DNA from: JAGZHZ01 sp965150505
GTDB taxonomy: Bacteria > Bacillota > Clostridia > Lachnospirales > Lachnospiraceae
Assembly (NCBI GenBank): GCA_965150505.1
Contig: CBCTVZ010000012.1
Coordinates: 1 to 34,763, forward strand
Reading direction: 5' to 3'
Length of the DNA: 34,763 nucleotides
This document shows, piece by piece, positions 1 through 8,045 of this stretch. The notes under the pieces were generated by a model. The model saw only the letters and a list, made by a program, of their open reading frames with translations, made no database searches and was not told where the DNA came from. The translations under genes and the position numbers were made by a program. Position 1 is the stretch's first letter. Each line of letters starts with the position of its first letter.

Positions 1-1097
1 CCAATTAAAACGCAAAGCAATGTATAAATATGACTAAACTTTCCCATCTTCTTTGGAAATTCTGTCAGATGCTCCAGCAACAACAAAACAAAATAAAAAA
101 TTCCCCAGACTAAAAATGTCCAATTTGCTCCATGCCAGAATCCAGTCAATGCCCAGACAATAAAAAGATTTCTAATCATACGGCTCTTTTTTTTCGTCCT
201 GCTTCCGCCAAGAGGGATATACACATAATCTCGAAACCAAGTGCTTAAAGAAATATGCCATCTTCTCCAGAAATCCTGAATGGAATCAGCGATATACGGA
301 TAATTAAAATTTTCCAGAAAATGGAAGCCAAACATTCTTCCCAATCCGATTGCCATATCGGAATATCCTGAGAAATCAAAATAAATCTGAATTGCATAAG
401 AAATGATCCCAATCCACGCAGCTCCTGTGGAGAGAACAGAAGGATCGGCAAAACATGCGTCCGCAAGAATCGCCGCATTATTTGCAATCAATACTTTTTT
501 TCCTAATCCCCAAATAAGCCGCGTCATTCCTTCTGTAAAATCATTTGCATTTTCTTTTCTATTCTCAATTTCCCACGAAATCGTCTCATATCGAACAATA
601 GGGCCGGCAATCAACTGTGGAAAAAAAGTAATATAAAGCCCTACATTTAACGGATTTCTCTGCACTTCCCCTTTTTGTCTATACACATCAACAACATAAG
701 AAATTGCCTGAAAGGTATAAAAAGAGATTCCGATTGGCAAGTAAATATTTGGAATATTCCATTCCTGTCCCGTAATCACCATTAGATTTTCGCAAAAAAA
801 TCTCAGATATTTAAACAGAAATAATACGCCTATGTTAAAAATTCCGGCTATCACAACAGGCATTTTTTCATATGGAGTATCTCGGAAATTTTCTACAAAG
901 ATCCCAAGCAAGTAGTTGACACTGATCGACAATAGCATCAGAATAACATAGATTGGTTCACCCCAGGCATAGAAAAATACGCTTGCTATCAGCAGAAATA
1001 CATTTTGAAACAGTCTGTTTTGTATAATCGGATTATAGTAGATTATCAATACAACCGGTAAAAAAAAGAATAAAAATGTAGCAGAAGAAAACAGCAT
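1..1097 (-). CDS. MBOAT family O-acyltransferase (AlgI/DltB-like), 3' end cut by window
   Basis: This is a polytopic membrane acyltransferase of the MBOAT family, which moves acyl (usually acetyl) groups across the membrane onto cell-surface polymers. About 365 codons are visible from the ATG at 1097 and the reading frame is still open at base 1. Seen in the sequence: hydrophobic segments from residue 5 on, an FDFSGYSDMAIG block near residue 238, a DFWRRWHISLSTWFRDY block with a His near 281, and TGFWHGANW with the family's near-invariant His near 322. These place it in the AlgI/DltB branch. An SD-like GGGAG lies about 10 bases before the start, and a good promoter sits just upstream. The partner (an AlgJ/DltD-like SGNH protein) would be expected off the left edge. 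The acceptor polymer cannot be read from the sequence. No complete ORF is visible because the stop codon lies outside the window. Confidence 0.9.
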   Translation of the reverse strand, partial: MLFSSATFLFFFLPVVLIIYYNPIIQNRLFQNVFLLIASVFFYAWGEPIYVILMLLSISVNYLLGIFVENFRDTPYEKMPVVIAGIFNIGVLFLFKYLRFFCENLMVITGQEWNIPNIYLPIGISFYTFQAISYVVDVYRQKGEVQRNPLNVGLYITFFPQLIAGPIVRYETISWEIENRKENANDFTEGMTRLIWGLGKKVLIANNAAILADACFADPSVLSTGAAWIGIISYAIQIYFDFSGYSDMAIGLGRMFGFHFLENFNYPYIADSIQDFWRRWHISLSTWFRDYVYIPLGGSRTKKKSRMIRNLFIVWALTGFWHGANWTFLVWGIFYFVLLLLEHLTEFPKKMGKFSHIYTLLCVLI

Positions 1098-1132
1098 ACC
1101 GCCTACTTCTCCCTTCCTATGTATTTTTATCT

Positions 1133-1161
1133 ATTATACCCGTGTTTCTACTTTGATGCAA
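1133..1161 (-). promoter_or_regulatory. Sigma-A promoter for the MBOAT gene
   Basis: On the minus strand there is a TTGCAT -35 box (1156-1161), a 17-base spacer and a perfect TATAAT -10 box (1133-1138), about 36 bases before the MBOAT ATG. It indicates that the MBOAT gene can be transcribed independently of the foldase/regulator operon upstream. Confidence 0.75.
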
Positions 1162-1232
1162 GATAAAAGCAGTATCGCACAATATTTTGGTTACTCTCTA
1201 TTTTTTCATATCCCATCCGCTTTTATTCTCTG

Positions 1233-2273
1233 TCATTTTTCCAAAAACATCTCTTCTATCTCTTCTGGTCCTGCAAGCTCTTCCTCATTTGCAATTTCTA
1301 TCGCTTCACTCCATTGTTCCGTATCCTCTTCAAATTTTTCTTCTGCAATTCGTTCTGTCAACTCTTCTTTGTACTGTTCCAGACCTGACCAATCCTCATG
1401 AAACGCTTTTTTCATAAAAATAATCTGGTGATATTGTGCCTCATCATCAAAATAAACGATGGTATCTTCCTCTGCTTCTGCCATTTCTTTCTTAAAAGCA
1501 GTGGAAAGACTCGTATTGCTGTCTAAAAACAAAGTTTCCAGCGCAATATCTGAATAAGAACTGCTGATTCCTGCTGCCTGCTGTTCTTTATTCTCTCCCA
1601 CTTCCCTGATCAGTTCTTCGATCTCTTCTCCGTTTTCTAAGCGTTCTTTATATTCTTCATAAACAGCATCCGTATCGATCCAAGATGCTTTTTCTTCCTC
1701 TGTTGCATTTTCATCTATTGGCTGGGTGTAAGGCACAGCGATATATTGTATCAAACTTCCATGTTCTTCAATATAAGACGATATTTCTTCCTCTGTCACT
1801 TTCGCTTTCCATTCGTCTCTTTTTTGAACATACAGCTTACTCATTTTATTGCTGTTTTCTAAGACATGACTAAAATCATCTTCTGTGATTTTATAAGCGT
1901 CATAATATCTGCCATATCCTAATTCATTCCAATACCGTTCCACTGTGAAATCTATCGTCTCTTTTTCTTCTTCTGTCAGTTCCATCCCCTGTTCTTCAAA
2001 CTGTTGCTCTATCGCTAGATATTCTTTCGCATAGGATTTTGCTGTTTGCGAAATCCACTCCGACACACTTTTACCTTCTATGTCATGTTCCCAAAGGTCT
2101 GTTTTTCCACCATTTATTTTACATACCTCATCATATGCCTGAACTAAAAACCAAGAATAAATTCCGTCTGATATGGTGCTGCTGTCTTCTGCCATTACAT
2201 TTCCTGTTGTCATACATCCTGCCATTATGAGCGCTGCTGTCTGGTATATCATTCTTCTCATTTTCTTTTTCAT
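1233..2273 (-). CDS. Exported PrsA/SurA-like foldase, degenerate parvulin region
   Basis: This is probably an extracytoplasmic chaperone of the SurA/PrsA type. A second in-frame ATG lies 6 bases upstream (2279) but abuts the AGGAGA box. The ATG at 2273 has a 6-base spacing and is preferred, giving MKKKMRR and a 346-residue protein. The N-terminus is a signal peptide. LIMAGC offers a weak lipobox, and VMA before ED a signal peptidase I site, so lipoprotein versus secreted is unresolved. Residues about 50-170 are helical and charged like a SurA N-domain. The part after QYIAVPY (about residue 180) corresponds to a parvulin domain but lacks the usual opening HIL and reads poorly, so PPIase activity is doubtful. 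It is the last gene of the operon with the upstream foldase, response regulator and kinase, following the kinase stop by about 50 bases. Its client is unknown. Confidence 0.65.
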   Translation of the reverse strand: MKKKMRRMIYQTAALIMAGCMTTGNVMAEDSSTISDGIYSWFLVQAYDEVCKINGGKTDLWEHDIEGKSVSEWISQTAKSYAKEYLAIEQQFEEQGMELTEEEKETIDFTVERYWNELGYGRYYDAYKITEDDFSHVLENSNKMSKLYVQKRDEWKAKVTEEEISSYIEEHGSLIQYIAVPYTQPIDENATEEEKASWIDTDAVYEEYKERLENGEEIEELIREVGENKEQQAAGISSSYSDIALETLFLDSNTSLSTAFKKEMAEAEEDTIVYFDDEAQYHQIIFMKKAFHEDWSGLEQYKEELTERIAEEKFEEDTEQWSEAIEIANEEELAGPEEIEEMFLEK

Positions 2274-2325
2274 AATCATTCTCCTTTTGTTTTTGTTTGA
2301 GGCAGCTGCTTTTCATTTTGCTTGT

Positions 2326-3681
2326 TTATTCATCCATCAACAAAATACTTGTTTTTAACGAATAATTTGTCCCTTCTGTCTCATACATTCCGTCATACGA
2401 TTTCACAATATTTTTTATAATCTTAATTCCAAGTCCGTGAAGCTGTGTGTTCTTTTTATTTGTCTTAAATTCTGGATTTTTTTGCAATATATTTCCATCT
2501 GTTGAATTTTCAATCACAATTTTTAAATACGCTTTTTTTCTCATCAAAGATAAATGGACTTCTCCATTTTTTACTTTTGAAGCCGCCTCAATCGCATTGT
2601 CGCACAGATTAGAAAGAAGTGCATTCAAATCATAAATCTGCACTTTTCCTCCCTGATCGGATATCGCATCGTTCTGTGCTTCTATTTGAAACCGAACGCC
2701 TTCTTTCTGTGCGATTTTCTGTTTTTGGTTTAAAACTAAATTTATACTGTTATTCGCCGTATACGGAATAATTTCCATTTTCTCAACTGGAAACTGATGA
2801 AGTTTTTCCAAATAACAATGAAGCTCTTCATATTTTTGATCTACCACTAAAGCATCCATACAAAACAAATGCGCTTTATAGTCATGGCGAAACTGGCTGA
2901 GTGTTTTCTGCATATCTTCCATCTGGCTTAAATAGTTTTCCTGCGCTTTGATCCAAGTCTCCTGCACTGCTGTCACTTTGTTAATCTCCCCTATTTTTAC
3001 CGTCAGACTGATCATATAATAGCAGATCATCGGGACAATAATGCAAAACACAGATAAAATCATCCCCTGCGTCAAAAACTGCCTGTCATTCTTATGATTC
3101 TGCTTTAAGTATTCCAAAATCATATAATCTGTGATACAGACACCTGCCATAAAATACCAATATCCATTCATCATTTTGGCATTTGCCCGCATCACATCAA
3201 TCATTAAAATTCTCATAATAAAGAACAAGATTCCTTTTAAAATAATTCTTCGGAAGATAAACAAAATTCTCCATAAATCCATGCTCATAAAAAAATTATC
3301 TGCCAGATAATAGCTGATATAAATTGCCAGATTTTCAAGGGAAAACATCATTGTAAAAAAGATCAGGCAGATTAATCCTTTAATCATCAATTTTCCTCGA
3401 AAAAAAATACACGCATATAAAAACGGAAACAGCACCATTACTGCGGCATAGGAATAAAAATTATTATCCATAATCAGATCTGTCAAAAATAAAAGTGCCG
3501 CAAATAAACTTCCCACTGCTATGATCTGCTTATTTGAACGATATGATTTCTTTTTCGGTTCAAAAAAGTTTTGTATTAGATAAATAAATAAAAAAGAATC
3601 TAAAAATTGCCCGATAATATGAATAACCTGTATATCGGGCAATCGAAATAAAAAAGGCATATTTCTGATGTCCACCATCAT
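2326..3681 (-). CDS. GHKL-type sensor histidine kinase (AgrC-like)
   Basis: This is a membrane sensor kinase of the HPK10 (AgrC/ComD-like) group, 451 residues. The N-terminal about 235 residues form six or seven hydrophobic segments and hold no recognisable extracellular domain, as in peptide-sensing kinases. A coiled-coil-like linker leads to QFRHDYKAH with the probable phospho-accepting His266. The ATPase N-box NLCDNAIEAA lies at about 358-367 and the G-box HGLGIKIIKN at about 415-424. The start follows a GGGGA ribosome site and lies 9 bases after the stop of the LytTR response regulator, so the two are cotranscribed and almost certainly cognate. No AgrB protease or AgrD-like pheromone precursor is encoded nearby, so the signal is unknown. 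Family assignment is firm; the ligand is not. Confidence 0.92.
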   Translation of the reverse strand: MMVDIRNMPFLFRLPDIQVIHIIGQFLDSFLFIYLIQNFFEPKKKSYRSNKQIIAVGSLFAALLFLTDLIMDNNFYSYAAVMVLFPFLYACIFFRGKLMIKGLICLIFFTMMFSLENLAIYISYYLADNFFMSMDLWRILFIFRRIILKGILFFIMRILMIDVMRANAKMMNGYWYFMAGVCITDYMILEYLKQNHKNDRQFLTQGMILSVFCIIVPMICYYMISLTVKIGEINKVTAVQETWIKAQENYLSQMEDMQKTLSQFRHDYKAHLFCMDALVVDQKYEELHCYLEKLHQFPVEKMEIIPYTANNSINLVLNQKQKIAQKEGVRFQIEAQNDAISDQGGKVQIYDLNALLSNLCDNAIEAASKVKNGEVHLSLMRKKAYLKIVIENSTDGNILQKNPEFKTNKKNTQLHGLGIKIIKNIVKSYDGMYETEGTNYSLKTSILLMDE

Positions 3682-3690
3682 TTTGTTCCC

Positions 3691-4407
3691 CTAACTTTCC
3701 TGACAAAATCTTTTTTTCACTTCTGCCACTTTATTTCGGCTCAATGGAAGTTCTTGTCCGTCATCTAAAATTACTTTATTATATTTGATTACATAAATCA
3801 CACGCAGATTTACCAAAAAAGATTTATGAATCCGAATAAAATGGTGTTCTTCCAACATCTTTTCCATATCAGAAAGCGTATTTCTGATGAAAAATCCTCC
3901 CTCTTTTGTGACGATATTCACATATTTATCCTTCGCCTCCATATAGAGCGTGTTTTCTAAAGAAATCTCATAGCAATGTCCTAATTCATCATATATTTTA
4001 CACGTTTCTTTCTCTGTCGGCTGATAAATCCGGCTCAGATCAAGAATTGTCCTGTCTAAATCTTCTTCAAATTTACTTTTCCGAATAAAAGAAAATGGAT
4101 GTACCAAAAAGCTGTCAAATACATATTCTTCTTTTGCTGAGACAAAAATAATTACAGCTTTTTCTTGTATCTGTAAAATCATTTTTGCAAATTCTAACCC
4201 ATTCATTTTAGGCATATCTACATCTAAAAAATAAATATCGTATTCTTTTTCTTCTTGCAAATCTCTCCACAACAAATTTGGTGAACTATATTCCGTTGTC
4301 TCAACAGAGATGCGATATTTTTGAAATACTTCATAAATTCTGCGCGCTAAATAAGGAAGTATCTCTCTTTCGTCATCACAAATTGCAACTGATATTTTTT
4401 CTTTCAA
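3691..4407 (-). CDS. LytTR-family response regulator (AgrA/VirR-like), TTG start
   Basis: This is a DNA-binding response regulator of 238 residues. The receiver domain (about 5-125) has the acidic pair Asp11/Asp12 and the phospho-acceptor Asp62 in YFLDVDMP. The LytTR DNA-binding domain occupies about 135-235, with the typical LYMEAKDKYVNIVT and HFIRIHKSFLVN segments. The start is TTG: the codon immediately before it is the stop TAG, and the next in-frame Met is deep inside the receiver domain, so the TTG at 4407 is the only sensible start. An AGGA box lies about 10 bases upstream. It sits 25 bases after the upstream foldase and 9 bases before its kinase. LytTR proteins bind paired direct repeats; no confident site was recognised here. 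Confidence 0.92.
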   Translation of the reverse strand: MKEKISVAICDDEREILPYLARRIYEVFQKYRISVETTEYSSPNLLWRDLQEEKEYDIYFLDVDMPKMNGLEFAKMILQIQEKAVIIFVSAKEEYVFDSFLVHPFSFIRKSKFEEDLDRTILDLSRIYQPTEKETCKIYDELGHCYEISLENTLYMEAKDKYVNIVTKEGGFFIRNTLSDMEKMLEEHHFIRIHKSFLVNLRVIYVIKYNKVILDDGQELPLSRNKVAEVKKRFCQES

Positions 4408-4432
4408 CTAATACGTATCCTATCAATCTTTT

Positions 4433-5518
4433 TTACTCTTCGCTCCACTGTTTTAAGCTTTTTAAAAATTGATCGTCTGCTTTTTTGCGATATAAAATTC
4501 TTTTCAGATTTCTCTGCATATCTTCATTAAATGGAAGCGCTCCAGATGGAGTATCTGCCTCATATCGGAAAATATAAACACCATTGCTGCATGCAATCGG
4601 ATCTGTAACCTCTCCTTTTTCTTTGATGGAGATCACTGCTTCTATCACAGGTTTTTCCCAGAAAATACTGTCTGCATGAATATTCCATCCTGTCTTTTTA
4701 TCTGCGCTATATTTTTCAATCAATTCTTCAAATGTTGTCCCCTGTTCGTATTCTTCTCTTATTTTTTGTGCGGTTTCCTGAACGCTGTCTGCAATCTCTT
4801 TTCTAAGTTTCTCTGCTTTTTCTATGTCTACTTCTGTCTTTGGCGCGCCATTTTTCTCATATAAGAGTGTTCTCAGCTCATTTTGTTTTTTCTCATCCCC
4901 CTGAAGACGAATATGGTTCACAAAGCGATATCCCTCAGGAATATAGTAGACTACATTTCCAAATCTTGCCAAAACTCTTTCATATTCTGGAATATTCTGT
5001 GCAAAAGCTTTTTCATCTCTCTGAATTAGATGGTCGTACATCTGTTTTATTTCTTCCTCTGATACAGTGATTCCTTTCGCTGTATATGCTTGAACACGGC
5101 TGAAAATTTCCTGATTCATCAGCGCTGCTGTCAGTGGTTCGCTGTTTGCAAATCCTTTTTTCGTCATATATTCTCTGGCTTTCTTTTCTGCTTCTTCTGC
5201 TGTCATTTTTGGATTCTGTTTGATCAGTAACGCGCGACACTCCTGACATGCCTGATTCCACTGTTTCTTTGCAATTTCTTCCAGCTTTTCTTTCTGCTCT
5301 TTTGTAAACTGGTCTAATTTTAACTCTTTTGCTTTTAAATGTGCAATCGTCATCTGAATCATCATCTGCTGTGCCTGTGCTTTTAATCGTTCTTCTTCTT
5401 GCTCTGTAATAGGAGTACGTCTCTGTCTTTGATATACTCTTTTTAAATACTCTTTACATACTTCCACATCAGACTCATAAATTTTTTGTCCTTTTACGAT
5501 TGCTGCCACTTTTTTCAT
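4433..5518 (-). CDS. PrsA/SurA-like foldase paralogue without signal peptide
   Basis: This 361-residue protein is a clear paralogue of the exported protein at 10868-12133. Both share YYIPEGYR, an HIRL segment, and a C-terminal region with DSIFW, GEV/ISxP and GVYI. The layout is a SurA-like helical N-domain (about 10-170) and a parvulin-like domain (about 200-345). The N-terminus is MKKVAAIVKGQKIYE, going straight into the mature-type fold. No hydrophobic signal segment exists, and the ATG at 5518 has a good AGGAGA box 7-8 bases away, so there is no reason to extend it. It is therefore predicted cytoplasmic, or exported by an unknown route. The parvulin HIIK-type His is Tyr (GVYIF), which casts doubt on isomerase activity. 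It heads the operon foldase-regulator-kinase-foldase. Confidence 0.7.
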   Translation of the reverse strand: MKKVAAIVKGQKIYESDVEVCKEYLKRVYQRQRRTPITEQEEERLKAQAQQMMIQMTIAHLKAKELKLDQFTKEQKEKLEEIAKKQWNQACQECRALLIKQNPKMTAEEAEKKAREYMTKKGFANSEPLTAALMNQEIFSRVQAYTAKGITVSEEEIKQMYDHLIQRDEKAFAQNIPEYERVLARFGNVVYYIPEGYRFVNHIRLQGDEKKQNELRTLLYEKNGAPKTEVDIEKAEKLRKEIADSVQETAQKIREEYEQGTTFEELIEKYSADKKTGWNIHADSIFWEKPVIEAVISIKEKGEVTDPIACSNGVYIFRYEADTPSGALPFNEDMQRNLKRILYRKKADDQFLKSLKQWSEE

Positions 5519-5552
5519 AATTGTTCTCTCCTTTTTTGTCCGTTCAATGATG

Positions 5553-5581
5553 TTTCCATTTTTTTATTTTTTTGATATAAT
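5553..5581 (+). promoter_or_regulatory. Probable promoter of the plus-strand GHKL kinase
   Basis: TTTCCA (5553-5558) and TATAAT (5576-5581) are separated by 17 bases and lie about 57 bases before the kinase ATG. The -10 is perfect and the -35 matches 4 of 6 consensus bases. The 119-base region between the divergent genes must also hold the promoter of the minus-strand foldase operon, which I could not place. Confidence 0.55.
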
Positions 5582-5637
5582 TGAAGAAAGTATAAGATGT
5601 TCGTCGCAATACCACATATACGGGAGGAATAAGATTT

Positions 5638-6978
5638 ATGAATACATGGATGTTTTTTATCGCAGATCTTTTATCAATTTTTTTAATGTGCAAAACCTTA
5701 TTTGCTTCTCATCCCCATCATAAAAAATGGGTTAAACACCCATCTATCAGCCGCATTGCTATTTTTTTCTTTTTATGTGGAGTCTACTTTTTTTATAATT
5801 ATTTTCAGTCTGCTACGTTTTATATGAATATGTTCTTATATCCATCTATTCTTGTTTTGTATGCTTTCTTTTTTCTGGATGAAAACTTTTTTGCCTGCCT
5901 TTTACAGGTTTTACTTTTTGTATCAATCAAATCTGTTTTGCCTGCTTTATTCGGAGGAATTTCTAAATTTTTAGATCAAGCTGAAATTTTTTCCTTTATT
6001 GCATCCTTTTTACATTTTTCAGAATATGGGGTAACTTCTTTTTCCTATGATTTTTCAACTCGCCTGCTGCCATCCTTATCCATGATCGGGTTTTATTTTT
6101 ATCTCACTCGATTTTCTGTGGACGATGCTGAGAATCTGCCATTCTCTTATTGGATGACACTTGGATTTACTTCCATTTTCTGTATTATTTGGTCTGTTTG
6201 TTCCTTTCCAGAATATTTTGCTCCTGAATATGAAACTTTTATTCGCTGTACGGTCTCCTTCGGTCTTCTCACAATCAATTTGATGGTATACTATCTATTT
6301 TACCGCATCACGATACAGTATAGGGAAAATCTAGATTTAAAAGTACTACAGCAACGAATTTCTCTTGACAATACTTCTAATCAGGAAATGAACCAACTTT
6401 ATTTAAACCTGCGAAAAATACGTCATGACTTATTAAATCATATCGGTATCATGGACAGTTTATTAAAAGAACAGCATTATGAAGAACTGCAAAATTATTT
6501 TTTTTCTATTCAAAAAAAAGAATATCCTGTTCTTCATTATCTGGAGACAGGAAATATTGCAGTCAATGCTTTGCTAAACCGAAAAATTCACATAATCCGT
6601 GAATTTAACATTGAAATTCATACCAAAGTTCTGATACCTAGTCAAAGTAATATTGAAGATACGGATTTATGTACCATCATTGGAAACCTTCTCGATAATT
6701 CCTTCGAGGCAGTCCAATCTATGGAACATGGCATTATTCAGTTAAATTCTGAACCACGTGCCGGATATCTTGTCATTCAAGTTTCTAATTCTATAAAAGA
6801 AGATCCTTTAAAATCGAACCCTCTTCTTACCTCTACAAAAGGAAACTCTCCTTTTCATGGATTAGGATTAAAAATTGTGAAAAATACGGTTAAAAAATAT
6901 GATGGTATGTTTTCGATTAATACAAAAGATTTCATTTTTTCTGTAAAAATCATGCTTCCCCTTGCAGAACAGAACTGA
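5638..6978 (+). CDS. GHKL-type sensor histidine kinase, second copy
   Basis: This 446-residue membrane kinase has the same architecture as the one at 2326-3681. It has about six or seven N-terminal hydrophobic segments (to residue about 225), then a linker. The H-box KIRHDLLNHIG carries the likely phospho-His263, the N-box NLLDNSFEA is at about 350-358, and the G-box FHGLGLKIVKN is near 406-416. An AgrC/BlpH-like peptide sensor is the nearest family model. The ATG follows GGGAGG with a rather long 10-base spacing. It is transcribed away from the first system. The LytTR regulator that follows by 266 bases is its probable partner, although that distance suggests the regulator can also be transcribed separately. 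No pheromone gene was found in the gap. The ligand is unknown. Confidence 0.92.
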   Translation: MNTWMFFIADLLSIFLMCKTLFASHPHHKKWVKHPSISRIAIFFFLCGVYFFYNYFQSATFYMNMFLYPSILVLYAFFFLDENFFACLLQVLLFVSIKSVLPALFGGISKFLDQAEIFSFIASFLHFSEYGVTSFSYDFSTRLLPSLSMIGFYFYLTRFSVDDAENLPFSYWMTLGFTSIFCIIWSVCSFPEYFAPEYETFIRCTVSFGLLTINLMVYYLFYRITIQYRENLDLKVLQQRISLDNTSNQEMNQLYLNLRKIRHDLLNHIGIMDSLLKEQHYEELQNYFFSIQKKEYPVLHYLETGNIAVNALLNRKIHIIREFNIEIHTKVLIPSQSNIEDTDLCTIIGNLLDNSFEAVQSMEHGIIQLNSEPRAGYLVIQVSNSIKEDPLKSNPLLTSTKGNSPFHGLGLKIVKNTVKKYDGMFSINTKDFIFSVKIMLPLAEQN

Positions 6979-7181
6979 TCTTTTTTTAGAACTTCTGCGT
7001 TTCACTCCAAAATAAATCTTATTGTTTTCTGCTTCTGAATTTTATTTTAATTATTTCTTCTTAAATATGGTAATATTTTATTTATTTTTTGTCAACATCT
7101 TACAAAGTATTCTGTATATCTCATATAAAAAATGATACTTATATCAAAAAATTTGTATGGATTCTTTGTTTTTTTCTATGA

Positions 7182-7187
7182 TATAAT
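7182..7187 (+). promoter_or_regulatory. Possible -10 box before the second LytTR regulator
   Basis: The 266-base gap between kinase and regulator is very AT-rich. It contains a perfect TATAAT at 7182-7187, 58 bases before the regulator ATG. No good -35 is found at standard spacing; ATTCTT/TTCTTT sits 14-15 bases away. This is a tentative separate promoter, perhaps activator-dependent. Confidence 0.35.
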
Positions 7188-7244
7188 GGATGCTATTGAT
7201 AAAATTCATATTAGAATTTCACAAATATAAGGAGGGAAACTTTT

Positions 7245-7958
7245 ATGCATTTTAAAGTTGCAATTTGCGATGATGAAAAGGCTGCTCTGGAATACATCTC
7301 CCAAGCAATACAGCCTCTCTTTGCTAACCTTCACCATACCGTATCTATTGATTGTTTTTCTAGAAGTCAGCAGCTTTTAGATGTTTTGCAATCTGGAGGA
7401 CAATACCATATGTATTTTCTTGATATTGAGATGCCTTCTATAAACGGTATTGATCTGGGAAAATCTATCAACTATTATAATCAAGACTTTCTCTATAATA
7501 TTATTTATATCTCAAATCGTCTTGAAAAAGTATTTGATACCTTTCGTGTAGCTCCTCTTCGTTTTATACGCAAACAATATTTTTATGAAGAAATTCCAGA
7601 AGCTGTCAATGCCTCCATCTCATATATTGTACATAATATAAAAAATATGATTTCTTTTGAAACTGAAAAAGGTCTTCTCTCCCTGCCTCTTCAGAATATT
7701 CTATATATTGAATCGAACAATAAAACTCAGCTTGTCGTGACAATTCAGAATACTTACACGATACTCTCTTCTTTAAATAAACTGGAAACGGATTTGACAG
7801 ATAAAGGATTCATCCGTATCCATCGCTGTTATCTTGTGAATTATCGTCATATCTATCTGATTCAACAAGATTCTGTCTTGCTCGATAATCACACTGCTAT
7901 TCCTATCAGTAAAAAGAGACGCAAAGAGGTAAAAGAAACTTTTTTGGCCCTTTCATAA
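7245..7958 (+). CDS. LytTR-family response regulator, second copy
   Basis: This 237-residue DNA-binding response regulator has a receiver domain at about 3-125, with Asp9/Asp10 and the phospho-acceptor Asp60 in YFLDIEMP. A LytTR domain follows at about 135-235 (NILYIESNNKTQLVV, GFIRIHRCYLVNYRHIY). The start has an excellent AAGGAGGG box. It is the likely partner of the GHKL kinase at 5638-6978. It is recognisably related to, but not a recent duplicate of, the regulator at 3691-4407: many positions differ outside the core motifs. It may act on the neighbouring glycosidase or foldase genes; that is inference from position only. Confidence 0.92.
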   Translation: MHFKVAICDDEKAALEYISQAIQPLFANLHHTVSIDCFSRSQQLLDVLQSGGQYHMYFLDIEMPSINGIDLGKSINYYNQDFLYNIIYISNRLEKVFDTFRVAPLRFIRKQYFYEEIPEAVNASISYIVHNIKNMISFETEKGLLSLPLQNILYIESNNKTQLVVTIQNTYTILSSLNKLETDLTDKGFIRIHRCYLVNYRHIYLIQQDSVLLDNHTAIPISKKRRKEVKETFLALS

Positions 7959-7981
7959 ATAAAAACTTTTTCAAATATTAA

Positions 7982-8015
7982 AGACTGCGAGAGAATTTTT
8001 ATTCTCCCGCAGTCT
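7982..8015. terminator. Bidirectional terminator between convergent genes
   Basis: A 14-bp inverted repeat (7982-7995 with 8002-8015, one mismatch) surrounds a 6-base loop. T-rich DNA flanks it on both strands. It lies between the stop of the plus-strand regulator and the stop of the minus-strand GH3 gene, so it can serve both. Confidence 0.85.
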
Positions 8016-8045
8016 CTATATTTCTTATCTCTTTAAATCATTCGA

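Noticed and set aside
6979..7244. Possible AgrD-like pheromone gene between kinase and regulator
   Set aside because: I looked for a short frame with a ribosome site and a Cys-containing core plus an acidic tail and found none. The stretch is AT-rich promoter-like DNA.
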